A stretch of 20,120 nt of DNA from Azolla pinnata (Eukaryota > Streptophyta > Polypodiopsida > Salviniales > Salviniaceae). Location of the stretch: NCBI GenBank assembly GCA_037176905.1, contig JBBBWG010011957.1:1-20120 (forward strand), read 5' to 3'. The position numbers and the translations under genes are program-made. Below the pieces are notes generated by a model. The model saw only the letters and a list, made by a program, of their open reading frames with translations. It made no database searches and was not told the origin of the DNA. Below, piece by piece: positions 8,661-17,201 of this stretch. Position 1 is the stretch's first letter, and the number at the start of each line of letters is the position of its first letter.

Positions 8661-9053
8661 ACTTGCTACAATTTTCCCACGAGTTTGCCGCGAACTTTGC
8701 CGCGAGTTGCTGCAATTTTTCCACGATTTTTGCTGGAAATTTGCCACTTGTTTTGCTTCCTTTGTTACTGCAATGTTGCCACGTGTTTTGCTAGAACTTT
8801 TCAGCAACTATTACTGAACATTTGCTGCGTCTCTTGTAGTAGAGTTGCCTCGAGTTTTGCTGGACATTTGTTGCATGCGATTTTGCCGCGTGTTTGTTGC
8901 AAATTTTCCACAAGTTTTGTTGGATATAGTTGCATGTTTTGCTCCAATTTTGCCCTGAGTTTGTTCCACATTTACTGCAAGATTTGCTGGACGTTTGCTG
9001 CATGTATTGCTGCAATGTTGCCACGTGTTTGCTGCAATTTTGCCACGTAATTC
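8661..9053. repeat. Short-unit TTTTGCYRCRWG tandem array
   Basis: About 390 bp consists of some thirty degenerate 10-13-bp units, such as TTTGCTGCAA, TTTTGCCACGTG, TTTTGCTGGACA and TTTGTTGCATG. A 21-bp word is exactly repeated at 8768-8788 and 9010-9030, and each carries the palindrome CACGTG. The units contain few stop triplets, so long frames open on both strands (164 codons on plus, 8556-9050; 93 on minus, 8791-9072). The minus frame reads as Cys/Lys/Gln-rich repeats. I see no evidence that either is a gene. Confidence 0.8.
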
Positions 9054-9528
9054 CAGATGAGTTAGACTCCAAGATATTATAATTTAATCGCGCACATGAG
9101 TTAGACTCGAAGATAACTTTGACTTGATATTCAACACAAGGTATTCACAATTTTGATGCGTAATTTTATTCTAAATTTTTTTCTGGTGACAATCAAAACC
9201 GCAAAATTTAGCTCGAGTTACACACCCTTCATGCGCAGTTTGAAACGATTTTTGCATTTCTACCTCCACAAAATGACACCGCACCAAAATCTAAGGAAGT
9301 ATGTAGACATCGATTTCTGGCTTTCGAGATAGTCCACGTAATCCGAGTTGGTGTAGCGTACTAGGCAAAGGGTTCACTTAGTCTAAATTTGATGTCGTAG
9401 TCTTTTGTGCTAACTAGATATCTGAAGATATGCTTCAGTGCATTTCAGTGTGCGCAGCGAGGATTATGCATGAATTTACTTACTACTCCAACTACAGTAG
9501 CTAGGTCTTATCGTGCTAAGACCATAAT
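9054..9528. other. Non-coding stretch, no gene recognised
   Basis: GAGTTAGACTC is duplicated near 9059 and 9098. The rest shows no coding frame or clear repeat. Confidence 0.45.
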
Positions 9529-9871
9529 TGTTGTTTGTAATATTACGGAGTTATGAAGTAATCCGTGATAGTACAAGAACGGGAAGTATTGTAGTTAGTT
9601 ACGAAGACTCAAGATCTGTAATGACACGGACTATTACAAACTACAGGAATAAGTTGTACGTCGGAAATGCATAACGACGCAATTGTAAATAATATAATGA
9701 TTCGTGAGAGGAATGAAGAGATAGGAATCATGTACATAAAGCCTTGAGGGCTCATTGTATAGGTGTCAAGACTTTATATATTTGTGAGTAATATAAATTA
9801 TTTTACGCAATCAATTGTCATCATGTACGTTATCTTCTAAACGAATCTTAGTACGAGTATGAGTCTTTACA
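9529..9871 (+). repeat. Possible solo copia LTR
   Basis: The stretch begins TGTTGTTTGTAATATTACGG and could end CTTTACA at 9871, giving TG...CA ends. It has TACATAAAGCC (near 9733) as a possible TATA region and an AT-rich pre-end (AATATAAATTATTTT), an arrangement seen in plant copia LTRs. An inverted repeat links 9530-9549 with 9625-9644. I found no matching 5-bp direct repeats at the edges and no internal element sequence, so the call is tentative; it could also be a small foldback element. Confidence 0.35.
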
Positions 9872-10302
9872 TTCTGTGTATGACCTATCTTCTATTCAAC
9901 CCGACTTTGGATAGTCTTGGTTCTTTGATCCGATGGGCTAATAGAGAATACTTTTGTAACAAGGTCGCATCAAATGGGGCATCAAAGTCGCGGTAAATGG
10001 CACGTCAAAATATTTGAAAAACGTTGTTGCAAATATGACGCGATTTTTAAAAACATTTTCCATGACGTTGCGTCTAGGTCGTGGCATGCAGTCATGGTAA
10101 ACAACCCCATACCTTTTATTGAGAATTCCCATGAGAATCTGCTTGTGGACAAGAAAGAGTGAAGTAGGCTAATAGGATTTAGTTAATCAAGTCAACTAGA
10201 AGAATATTTTGTGGACAAGTTACAATGTACTTAATCTTGAAGTATGTGCCATTGACTTCAAAATAAGTACTATCTAGCACTAGCCTGTATCTAGGAAGTT
10301 AG
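9872..10302. other. Non-coding stretch, no gene recognised
   Basis: Overlapping frames of about 60 codons on both strands near 9940-10160 are mutual shadows. Words such as GTCGCGGTAAATGG, GACGCGATTTTTAAAA and GACGTTGCGTC give a GCGAC-rich look that may derive from a DNA transposon end, but no terminal inverted repeats could be defined. Confidence 0.4.
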
Positions 10303-10380
10303 GTCATGTTAAATGACAAGTCAGTTGACAGAAAAGGAATATCCCCACTACTATCAACTGACTTGCACATTTAATGTTAC
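10303..10380. repeat. Inverted repeat (hairpin)
   Basis: TAAATGACAAGTCAGTTGACA (10310-10330) pairs with TATCAACTGACTTGCACATTTA (10352-10373), leaving a loop of about 20 bases; pairing extends weakly outward. The stem is nearly uninterrupted for about 20 bp. It could be a MITE remnant or a foldback precursor. Confidence 0.7.
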
Positions 10381-10573
10381 ACTCAAACCAAACATATATA
10401 ATCAGTCCCCACTAATTTTGTAGGTTGTTGGTTCAAATCCCATCCAAGCTAACAACCAATGTGAGCTACTCTCATATGTAATAGAAGTTTGCTGCTTTTC
10501 ATATATCCATCTCTGTGTTAGTAACTCTATATACCTATCTAGTCGATTTTTAATACTTCTAACACTGACACCG

Positions 10574-10837
10574 ATGGAGATTGATATGACCCGACGTCGA
10601 GGACCATTATCGAATGAAGAGAAACAACGCCAAAAAGAAAATCAACTATGCTTATATTGTGGAGGTCCTAGACATATTTCCATTCACTGCCTGCTCAGAC
10701 CAAGACGTCAGGTACATCACATTAATTGTGATAATAGAAATGAGTCTAGCATTGTAGAAACTATGCCAACTAGTGACTCTAGTAATCCACCTCTCTCCAA
10801 TAAGTTTGAGGTCTTAAGCCAATTAGAAGAGGAGTGA
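10574..10837 (+). pseudogene. Gag C-terminus with CCHC zinc knuckle
   Basis: The frame reads MEIDMTRRRGPLSNEEKQRQ, then a nucleocapsid knuckle C26-x2-C29-x4-H34-x4-C39. This motif binds retrotransposon RNA during packaging. The ATG is internal to gag; the matrix/capsid part upstream is gone. The frame stops at 10835-10837 and the protease continues in a different frame. Length (87 residues) is far below a full gag. Confidence 0.85.
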
Positions 10838-11163
10838 AACGAATAAGTCCTGCCAAAATCGGAGCCATTTGGTTGGACAGTCCTAGATCTATGCAGCGTA
10901 GTGTAGGTTCCATCTCTTCCAAGCATGTTAGTAAGGTTTTCTCAACCCAAGTACAAGTTAGGACACCAAGCTGTCAATTGTTTGTCCCAACCCTCTTAGA
11001 TACCAGAGCCAATTCTTGCTTTATGGATAGAGATTTTGCCCAAAAGCAACAAATTCCCTTGCATAACCTTCTTTGCCTAGTTTCTATGGTTGTGCTTGAT
11101 GGACGTCTGATAGCTTCTGGAAAAATATTAGAGAGCTCTAAGCCAATATACACATACTCTTAG
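10834..11163 (+). pseudogene. Retroviral-type aspartic protease remnant
   Basis: LFVPTLLDTRANSCFMDRDFA contains the active-site position. The family motif is D(S/T)GA, but here residue 58 is Arg (AGA at 11005-11007), one base from Gly. Asp56 is retained. After a stop at 11161-11163 and a frame change, the homologous sequence continues as [21 protein letters not shown], the usual downstream part of the protease. With the active-site glycine replaced it should be inactive. Confidence 0.85.
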
Positions 11164-11204
11164 GTGATTTAGGATGTGTCATTTCCTTCAACATAATTCG
11201 TAAC

Positions 11205-11861
11205 CACGAGCACCCAGTAGTCCTTGATTTGCCATGGTTCCAGCTGCACAACCCTAAAATTGGTTGGAAACGACGAGAAATTCGGTGCCCTTCGGAAGGA
11301 AAGCTAGTAGTCAAGACTCGAATCCAGGATCCTCCCCAAGAAAGGCATAGTGTTACGAACTCACCCTCTACCAAACAAGTTGCTCCTCTTCAAATTTCAA
11401 CCATCACCCTACAACAACTACGCCAAGTAGGAGCAAAAGAAGAGTTTTTCTTATTTGTTGTATCAGTTGCACCTTCTAGTGACACTCAAAGAAAGTCAAA
11501 GATCTACATTCCAACAAAATACCAAGAATATGTTGATGTCTTCGACAAAGCCAAAGCTGGTGTACTTCCGGAACATCGGCCATACGATTGTCCCATTGAT
11601 CTACAACCAGGAAAAGAGCCATCATGGGGACCAATCTACAATCTGTCACCATTGGAGATGGAGGTTCTTTGCGCATACATTGACGAAAATCTTGCAAGTT
11701 GGTTTATTCGACATTCAAACTCTCTAGCTGGTGCTCCTATCTTTTTCGTGAAGAAAAAAGATGGCTCCCTTCGTTTGGTCGTGGATTATCGAGGATTAAA
11801 TAAAGTCACAATAAGAAATAGGTATGCTCATTGGTGGTTCAAAACATTTTACCAAAATTGA
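11205..11861 (+). pseudogene. Protease end and RT N-terminal half, copy 2
   Basis: The frame covers the protease tail, a linker, and RT from about residue 97: [50 protein letters not shown]-type (here SNSLAGAP), [28 protein letters not shown]. These are the finger and early palm motifs of gypsy RT. Homology stops after NRYA near 11830. About a dozen residues normally found before the catalytic KID segment are missing and the frame shifts. Confidence 0.92.
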
Positions 11862-12330
11862 TCTACAGGGTGCATATAATCTTGTCCGTATTCGACCGGG
11901 GAATGAGTGGAAGACTGCATTTCGCACTAGGTATGGCCATTTCGAGTATACCGTAATGCCTTTCCGGCTTACAAATGCTCTCGCCGTCTTCCAACATATG
12001 ACAAATGACATTTTCCGAGATTTTCTAGATATATTCCTCATTATCTATCTAAATGATCTGCTTATCTACTCTAGAACACAAGCGGGGCACGATATACATG
12101 TGCGGAAAGTACTCCAACGCTTAAGACAATATGTTCTTTATGCCAAACTGGAGAAGTGCAGTTTTGATTGCAAAGAAGTTGAGTTCTTGGGTTACACCAT
12201 TTCATCCAAAGGTATCTTCATGGATCCAAGGAAAGTTCAAACCGTAGTGGAATGGTAAACTCCAAGTTCCGTCCGCGATGTCCAGTGTTTTCTTGGATTT
12301 GCCAACTTCTACCGCAAGTTCATATGGAAT
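11830..12330 (+). pseudogene. RT palm/thumb with altered YLDD motif, copy 2
   Basis: The frame reads [20 protein letters not shown] (motif A, with catalytic Asp kept), EWKTAFRTRYGHFEYTVMPF, VFQHMTNDIFRDFLD, then YLNDLLIYS. The family motif is YLDD; the first Asp is now Asn (AAT at 12052-12054). MPFGLTNAP has become MPFRLTNAL. FLGYTISSKGIFMDPRKVQTVVEW follows, then TAA at 12256-12258, after which TPSSVRDVQCFLGFANFYRKFI continues in the same frame. Reverse transcription by this copy would be abolished. Confidence 0.93.
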
Positions 12331-12918
12331 TATTCGAAGATTGTATTGCCGTTCACTCAGCTCACCAAGAAAAATCAAGCTTTTGTATGGACTCCTAAAG
12401 CGGACAAAGCCTTTACTCTGCTAAAAGAGGCATTCACATCAGCTCTTGCCTTAGCTCATGTGGATCCAGCGAGGCCATTTACCATTGAGCCAGATACATC
12501 CGACTTTGCATTGGGAAGCATACAGCCAGGGGAAGATGGGGAGTTACATCTAGTCGCGTTTCACTCAAGAAAATTTAATGTTCCGGAGATCAATTATGAG
12601 GTGCATGACAAAGAGTTACTAGCTGTGGATGACTCTTTTGTGCAATGGCGACATTTCTTGGAAGGTTTGCCTCATCAAATCATCATTTATAGCGACCACA
12701 AAAATCTTACATATTTCCAGACAACTCGAGTGCTAAATAGGCGACAAGCTCGGTGGGCGCAATTTTTAACTCACTTTGATAACAAGGGCAAGCAGATTCT
12801 CTATCTCGACGCTCATATTTGGCACCTTGCCTTGGAGACCCAGCTTTCGACAATCAAAAGCAAGTTCTCCTTGGTCCAACAAAACTGCAAGCAGCAACGG
12901 TTTCTAACGCGCCACTAG
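12331..12918 (+). pseudogene. RNase H domain, copy 2
   Basis: The reading continues in frame from RT after the TAA at 12256. KNQAFVWTPKADKAFTLLKEAF leads into RNase H: PDTSDFALGS (first Asp), NYEVHDKELLAV (Glu) and IIYSDHKNL (Asp). These acidic residues, which hold the metal ions for RNA cleavage, are still encoded. FLTHFDNKGKQILYLDAHIWHLA follows, a changed version of the family's ...DALSR ending. The frame ends at 12916-12918; beyond it the homologous sequence is in another frame. Confidence 0.9.
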
Positions 12919-13858
12919 ATTCAAGTCTTCTTGATACTATTCGATAACAACTTCACAGTGATGATTTTGTAAAGCATGTATTCGCCCACCTTGGTTCCAA
13001 TGATGCATCTTGCTCCACATTGCCAGGATCATCTCGACGTTATAAGGAGTTTAAGCGGCAAGATAACTTACTTTTCTACAAGAATCTCCTTTACGTCCCT
13101 GATGGATCACCACGCCTTCAAGTGTTGGAGCACTATCATGATGCCCGTATGGTTGGATACTTTGGTATTACCAGGACCATGAAGCTAGTGAAATGATCTT
13201 TTTGGTGACCTCATTTATAGCAATTCGTTGAAGATTACATTCGCACATGTAACATCTGTTGTCGAGCCAAGATGCCCAAGCATCATCCTTATGGGTTGCT
13301 GCAACCATTGCCGACACCAAGCAAGGCATGACAGTCAATTTCTATGGATTTCATTACAAATCTGCCACCTTCGCAAGGTTTTGATGCTATTTTAACCGTA
13401 CTAGATCGATTTACCAAGATAACACATCTTTTCCCGTGTGTCAAGAGCATTAGTAATTAATAGTCAAGAAATAGCTATTATGGTCTTCCAAACAACATTA
13501 TTAGTGATGGTGGTCCGCAATTTATCTCTCACTTTTGGAAGCACCTATGTGACGGGCTCCGAATGACTTGTAAACTCTCTTCAGCATATCATCCTGAAAC
13601 TAATGGCCAAACACAGCGCACGAATCAAACACTTGAGCAGTATCTTCGATGCTTCATCAGTTACCAACAAGATGATTGGAGTCATCTATTGCATCTTGTA
13701 GAGTTTGGATACAATAACACTATACACTCTTCTACCAAGTTCACACCTTTCTATGCCTATACTGGTAACCATCCTCGATGGTGTCTCTTGGACATCCCAG
13801 TGCTCTCACCAAATCCTAGCGTAAAGCAGCATCTCCATTGCCTGCAACAGCTTTAGTC
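12919..13858 (+). pseudogene. Integrase, copy 2, catalytic Glu replaced
   Basis: The zinc-binding part reads KEFKRQDNLLFYKNLLYVPDG, EHYHDARMVGYFG (the second His of the usual GHFG is Tyr) and TCNICCRAK. In the core the first Asp (VLDRFTK, 13404-13406) and second Asp (ISDGGPQF, 13505-13507) remain, but about 22 bp between them is deleted relative to copy 1. The final Glu is Gln (CAG at 13614-13616) in GQTQRTNQ. EQYLRCFISYQQDDWSHLLHL and STKFTPFYAYTG follow in an open frame, 13563-13856. The catalytic triad is therefore lost. Confidence 0.92.
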
Positions 13859-14392
13859 TGGGTTGTCTTCACATCTTCAGAAAGCTCAAGCCCAATATAA
13901 GGCCCATGCAGATCGACATCGTTTTCTGTCTCCGTTCAAGATTGGTGATCGGGTATGGTTGTTACGGCACCACATCAAGACTATTCGGCCATGTGATATC
14001 AACAGCTCGGTCCATTTGTCATCACAGAACGGATTAATGATGCAACCTTTCCTCTTGATCTTCCTGCAAATTTACGGCTTCATCCCGTCTCTCTGGAGCC
14101 TTGTCACACCAACTCGATTCCCAATCGTGTCATGCCGCCCCCACCTCCTCTCCAACTTGCTGACGGCCCAGAGTATGAGGTACCCTCCATTCGTGATTCT
14201 AAAATTGTGCGCAACAAATTGTATTATCTCGTCGATTGGCTGGGCTATTCCCCGAGTGGTCGCACATAGAAACCCGTCGATGATATTTGTAATGCTCGAA
14301 CTCTTATCGATGACTTCCATCGACGCTATCCCAACAAACCCGGGCCTGCATTGTTAACGACTCCTTCCACTTGTCGTTTTAGAAGGGGGAAT
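13859..14392 (+). pseudogene. Integrase C-terminus and chromodomain, copy 2
   Basis: SSHLQKAQAQYKAHADRHR and FKIGDRVWLLRHHIKT lead to a frame change near 14000. The reading then gives LGPFVITERINDATFPLDLP, a PPPPP linker with LADGPEYEV, and the chromodomain segment KIVRNKLYYLVDWLGYSP. The Trp of the expected TWEP is a stop (TAG at 14267-14269). DDICNARTLIDDFHRRYPNKP ends the domain. The tyrosine and tryptophan cage residues before the stop are kept. Confidence 0.9.
14381..14391 (+). other. Polypurine tract, copy 2
   Basis: AGAAGGGGGAA lies immediately after the pol C-terminus and 3 bases before the LTR's TGTAAGG. This is the plus-strand primer site in Ty3/gypsy elements. Confidence 0.85.
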
Positions 14393-14410
14393 AGTGTAAG
14401 GAATCAATGA

Positions 14411-14488
14411 GCATTAGGCTTCCCCTAGATTTGAACCCAGGATCTCATACTACATGATAGGAAAGCCTAACCATTCAAGTAGCTTATC
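14411..14488 (-). repeat. tRNA-like (SINE-head-like) segment in the LTR
   Basis: On the minus strand this reads AAGCTACTTGAATGGTTAGGC (A-box-like), then after about 30 bases CCTGGGTTCAAATCTAGG (B-box-like, GGTTCAAATC). Spacing fits a tRNA-derived RNA polymerase III promoter. I cannot assign an anticodon or a full cloverleaf. It may be a SINE fragment inserted in the LTR or a resident part of the LTR family. Confidence 0.5.
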
Positions 14489-14554
14489 ATGACGTGAAAT
14501 GCTAAAGGCTACTTTTTCATGATATAGTGATTATTGTATTCAGAGAAAACTCTC

Positions 14555-14597
14555 GAACTTTCTAGAACATTCTAGAACCTTCTAGAGCATCCTAGAA
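14555..14597 (+). promoter_or_regulatory. Heat-shock-element array, block 1
   Basis: Alternating GAA and TTC triplets occur exactly every 5 bp: GAA 14555, TTC 14560, GAA 14565, TTC 14570, GAA 14575, TTC 14580, then GAG 14585, TCC 14590 and GAA 14595. This is the nGAAnnTTCn consensus bound by heat-shock transcription factor trimers; three modules suffice and nine are present. Its place in the U3 part of an LTR fits a transcriptional control role. Confidence 0.8.
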
Positions 14598-14610
14598 TAT
14601 ACTAGGAATA

Positions 14611-14643
14611 GAACATTCTAGAACCTTCTAGAGCATCCTAGAA
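14611..14643 (+). promoter_or_regulatory. Heat-shock-element array, block 2
   Basis: This is a second block, 46 bp downstream and the product of a tandem duplication: 14565-14607 and 14611-14653 are identical over 43 bases. Modules are GAA 14611, TTC 14616, GAA 14621, TTC 14626, GAG 14631, TCC 14636 and GAA 14641, again in 5-bp phase. Confidence 0.8.
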
Positions 14644-14815
14644 TATACTAGGAGTCAACACCTACCTTCAGCATCAAGCCTTCCTTGTATCCAACTCCTC
14701 TTTGTACCCATTCTGTTCTAATAAACCCATTATTCTGTTATCAATCCACTCTCCTCTGTTCTGCTCTTCTCTTATATCTTCTTTTAATCATTTAAACTCT
14801 TGCTTGGTTCTGACA

Positions 14816-15400
14816 ATTACTAGATACTTGAGACATGTTGCAAGCAACAAATCTCTTGTCAACCCATATCAAAAACCGCAAAGACTAATTAAGTGATTTC
14901 AGGACCTATTCTCAAATGTGAATAATTAGATTCTTGACCTTTTCTCTAAACAGGTATTGTTATCTTATTATTGTTTGTTTTTGGGCTTACTTATTGTATT
15001 GTGACTTGATTATTATTTGACTAATGAATTATTAATATCATGTAGGAACAACACTTGCTTGCGCCTCAACAAGTTTAGAAATTGTATTAGTTTAGAATTA
15101 GATGAACCTCAAGTCAGTTTCATCAAGATGCGAATCAATGGAATATGGGAATGTCCCGATGCTGATAAAGTAGTTGGTGCAAAGCAAATTGGTAATACTT
15201 AACGGTTCTAGGCCACCTCAAGAGAACCAATGCCACCCTTGCCTATGAAGCGAGTGAATTTGGTGATCTTGAAGATGCACCCTCTTGTGAACCATTGGGA
15301 CATAATGACAACGATGAACTTCCGTAGCAAGCATCTAATCAACCAGTCCTAGTCGATACGGAGAATATAACAAAACCCTAAACTAATGTATTAGATCACT
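14816..15400 (+). other. Decayed, possibly gene-derived stretch with intron-like segment
   Basis: A segment 14954-15045 has the shape of a plant intron: AG|GTATTG at the left, a T-rich body, TTGACTAATG as a possible branch site, and ATGTAG at the right. A frame 15017-15202 (LDEPQVSFIKMRINGIWECPD) and a later acidic frame around 15240-15330 (EASEFGDLEDAPSCEP) look protein-like but match nothing I know. They are in different frames and contain stops. This could be a broken host exon or transposon fragment. Confidence 0.3.
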
Positions 15401-15854
15401 TTTGGTATAGCATCTCTATTTTTTTTTTAATTGTCTTCTTTAACAAGTTTTATAGTTTTCGATACTTCTATTTTGAATCTAAAATAAGAATGTGTCATTT
15501 TAAGCAAGCTCATTCATGACCATATTTGACCTTTTGTTAATAACATTTGAAATTGTTTTGTCTTGTAAATTTTGAACCTACATAAACTGGCTGTTTTGAT
15601 CTCAAATATGCTTGAATACAAGTTTTGCAATTTATACATGCATGACATTTTTGTCTTATTTGTCACTTTTTTGAACATTGCTTATAATTACAAATTCCAC
15701 AAATTTGTTAGTGTCACAATACATGTATCATTACCAACCTTTACAGATACATTAAATATTTTTTTCGCCTAATTTTTCTGTAAAACATATATGTTTAAAG
15801 AATCTTTAAAGAGAATGCGCAATATAATTACCTGTTCTTCACACAATAGTGTTT
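15401..15854. other. AT-rich non-coding stretch
   Basis: A T-run lies at 15420-15429. The only frame (15572-15772, 66 codons) is hydrophobic and unremarkable. No repeats were recognised before the array begins. Confidence 0.5.
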
Positions 15855-15979
15855 AGGTCTTTCTTCTTATATTTTAAAATTTTCATAATGACTTTGTAAA
15901 CCATTGATTAGATTTAAGATTAAGCGTTGGTGAATTTTTCTCTATTAGAAGTCCTTTGTCGTCGACGCGTACAATATAT

Positions 15980-16049
15980 TGACCCTATTAGGGATGAAAC
16001 CTTAAATCTCTAGTTTTGTAGACCAGCACCGCATCCATTAGCTAGATCC
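15980..16049 (-). pseudogene. tRNA-Arg-like core, unit 1
   Basis: Inverted tRNA-like sequence. The T-arm (ATTAGGGATGAAACC on plus) and anticodon arm (TAGTTTTGTAGACCAG) are recognisable; the acceptor/D region is shortened. The anticodon position reads ACA instead of ACG. Confidence 0.7.
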
Positions 16050-16269
16050 TTATGAATTTTTTAGCTATGAACTGGATTGATCTTGAAATAGATATTCTAA
16101 AATCGGGAAATAAAAGAATATATTTATTTGATATTTTCACTAATTAATGATAAAGCTCCACCAATAAAATAATTTGCATTTAACTCTCTTTCTAATTATA
16201 TTTTAATTGTTTAATAGTGAGTTTCTAAGACCTTGAGTAGATTTAAAATCAACTGTTGGTGCAATGTAT

Positions 16270-16342
16270 TGATCCTATTAAAGGTTAAACCCATAATATT
16301 TTGCTCCATAAACCAACGCCTTAATCATTAGGCCATAAGACC
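16270..16342 (-). pseudogene. tRNA-Arg-like core, unit 2
   Basis: A 73-base core starting TGATCCTATTA and ending GGCCATAAGACC on plus. The acceptor ends GGTCTTA (minus 5') and TAGGATCA (minus 3') still largely pair. The anticodon region is degraded (CTCCATA on plus). Confidence 0.75.
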
Positions 16343-16570
16343 ATCTGAAACAATAAATACATGTAGCTATATGACTTTGAATTTTTAAGCTATGGTTTTC
16401 ATAAAATGACAAAGCTCTACCTATAAAAAAATTTGCACGTAACTAGTTCTTTCTTCTTATATTTTAATAGTTTTATAGTGACTTTGTAAGATGTTGAGTA
16501 GATTTAAGATCTAAAAGCTTGGTGAATTTTCTCTATTATAAGTCCTTCTTCCTCGACACATACCATAAAT

Positions 16571-16643
16571 TAATGTTACTAGGAAGGGAACATACAATCT
16601 CTAATTTCGTAGTCTATTTCCTTTTCTAATGAGCCACAAGACC
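16571..16643 (-). pseudogene. tRNA-Arg-like core, unit 3
   Basis: A 73-base core. The anticodon ACG is kept (TTTCGTAG on plus), but the T-arm is changed (TTACTAGGAAGGGAACA) and the D-arm partly lost. Confidence 0.7.
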
Positions 16644-16904
16644 ATAGAAACTAATCAATATATGAAGCTACCTACTTCTGAAATTTATATCTATGGTCTA
16701 GATTGATGTTAAAGTAGATATTTATTTAATGCTTTCACTTAATGACAAAGCTCTACTAATAAAAAAAATCCCACTTAACTAGGTCTTTCTTCTTATATTT
16801 TTAAAGTTTCATAATGACTTTGTAAACTATTGAGTAGATTTAAGATCAAGTGTAGGTGAATTTTCTCTATTATAAGTCCTTTATTATCGACGCATACAAT
16901 ATAT

Positions 16905-16977
16905 TGATCCTACTAGAGAACGAACCTAGAATCTCTAGCTTTGTAAACCAATGCTTTATTCATTGGGCCACAGGAAC
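16905..16977 (-). pseudogene. tRNA-Arg-like core, unit 4
   Basis: A 73-base core with a well-kept B-box side (GAACGAACCTAGAATCTCT on plus) and A-box side (CATTGGGCCACAGGAAC). The anticodon reads ACA (TTTGTAAA on plus). Confidence 0.8.
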
Positions 16978-17201
16978 ATTAAAAATATTGAATATATGCT
17001 TTTGAATTTTTCAGCTACGGTTTGGATTAACCTGCAATACATATTTTAAAATCTCGAAATATAAGACAATATTTCTTTGATGTTCTCACCTAATGACAAA
17101 ACTTTATGAATAAAGAAACTAGAGTTAACTTTTCGTTTATTTTGAAAGTTTCATTGTAACTTTGTAACACATTGAGTAGATTTCAGATTTGTGCAATGTA
17201 T

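Larger units (their letters stand above)
10560..14815 (+). mobile_element. Ty3/gypsy chromovirus copy 2, 5'-truncated
   Basis: Remnants appear in the order gag zinc knuckle, protease, RT, RNase H, integrase, chromodomain, polypurine tract and 3' LTR, the Ty3/gypsy order. The 5' LTR and most of gag are missing, so the left end lies near 10560. RT motifs ([17 protein letters not shown], [40 protein letters not shown]) and the HP1-like chromodomain point to the Tcn1/Sushi branch rather than the common angiosperm lineages; that placement is by eye. At least five frame changes, several stops and changed catalytic residues make it inactive. Confidence 0.93.
14395..14815 (+). repeat. Chromovirus 3' LTR, copy 2, 421 bp
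   Basis: It starts TGTAAGGAATC next to the polypurine tract and ends TTCTGACA (TG...CA), the same end as copy 1's LTR. Within it are a tRNA-like segment (14411-14488), two heat-shock-type blocks (14555-14597 and 14611-14643) that are part of a 46-bp tandem duplication, an AATAAA at 14720-14725 and a pyrimidine-rich end. A clear TATA box downstream of the repeats is not seen; TGTATCC near 14686 is a weak candidate. Confidence 0.82.

Noticed and set aside
8556..9050. 164-codon plus-strand frame as a protein gene
   Set aside because: It lies almost wholly within the TTTTGC short-unit array; several frames on both strands are open for the same reason.
8791..9072. 93-codon minus-strand Cys/Lys/Gln-rich frame as a repeat protein
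   Set aside because: Same array as above; unit length is irregular, so no stable peptide repeat is kept, and no signal of coding constraint is visible.
9938..10162. Overlapping 62-64-codon frames on both strands
   Set aside because: They are mutual shadows without recognisable motifs; the sequence looks like decayed repeat DNA.
14072..14320. 82-codon minus frame
   Set aside because: It is antisense to the chromodomain region of chromovirus copy 2 and a shadow of it.
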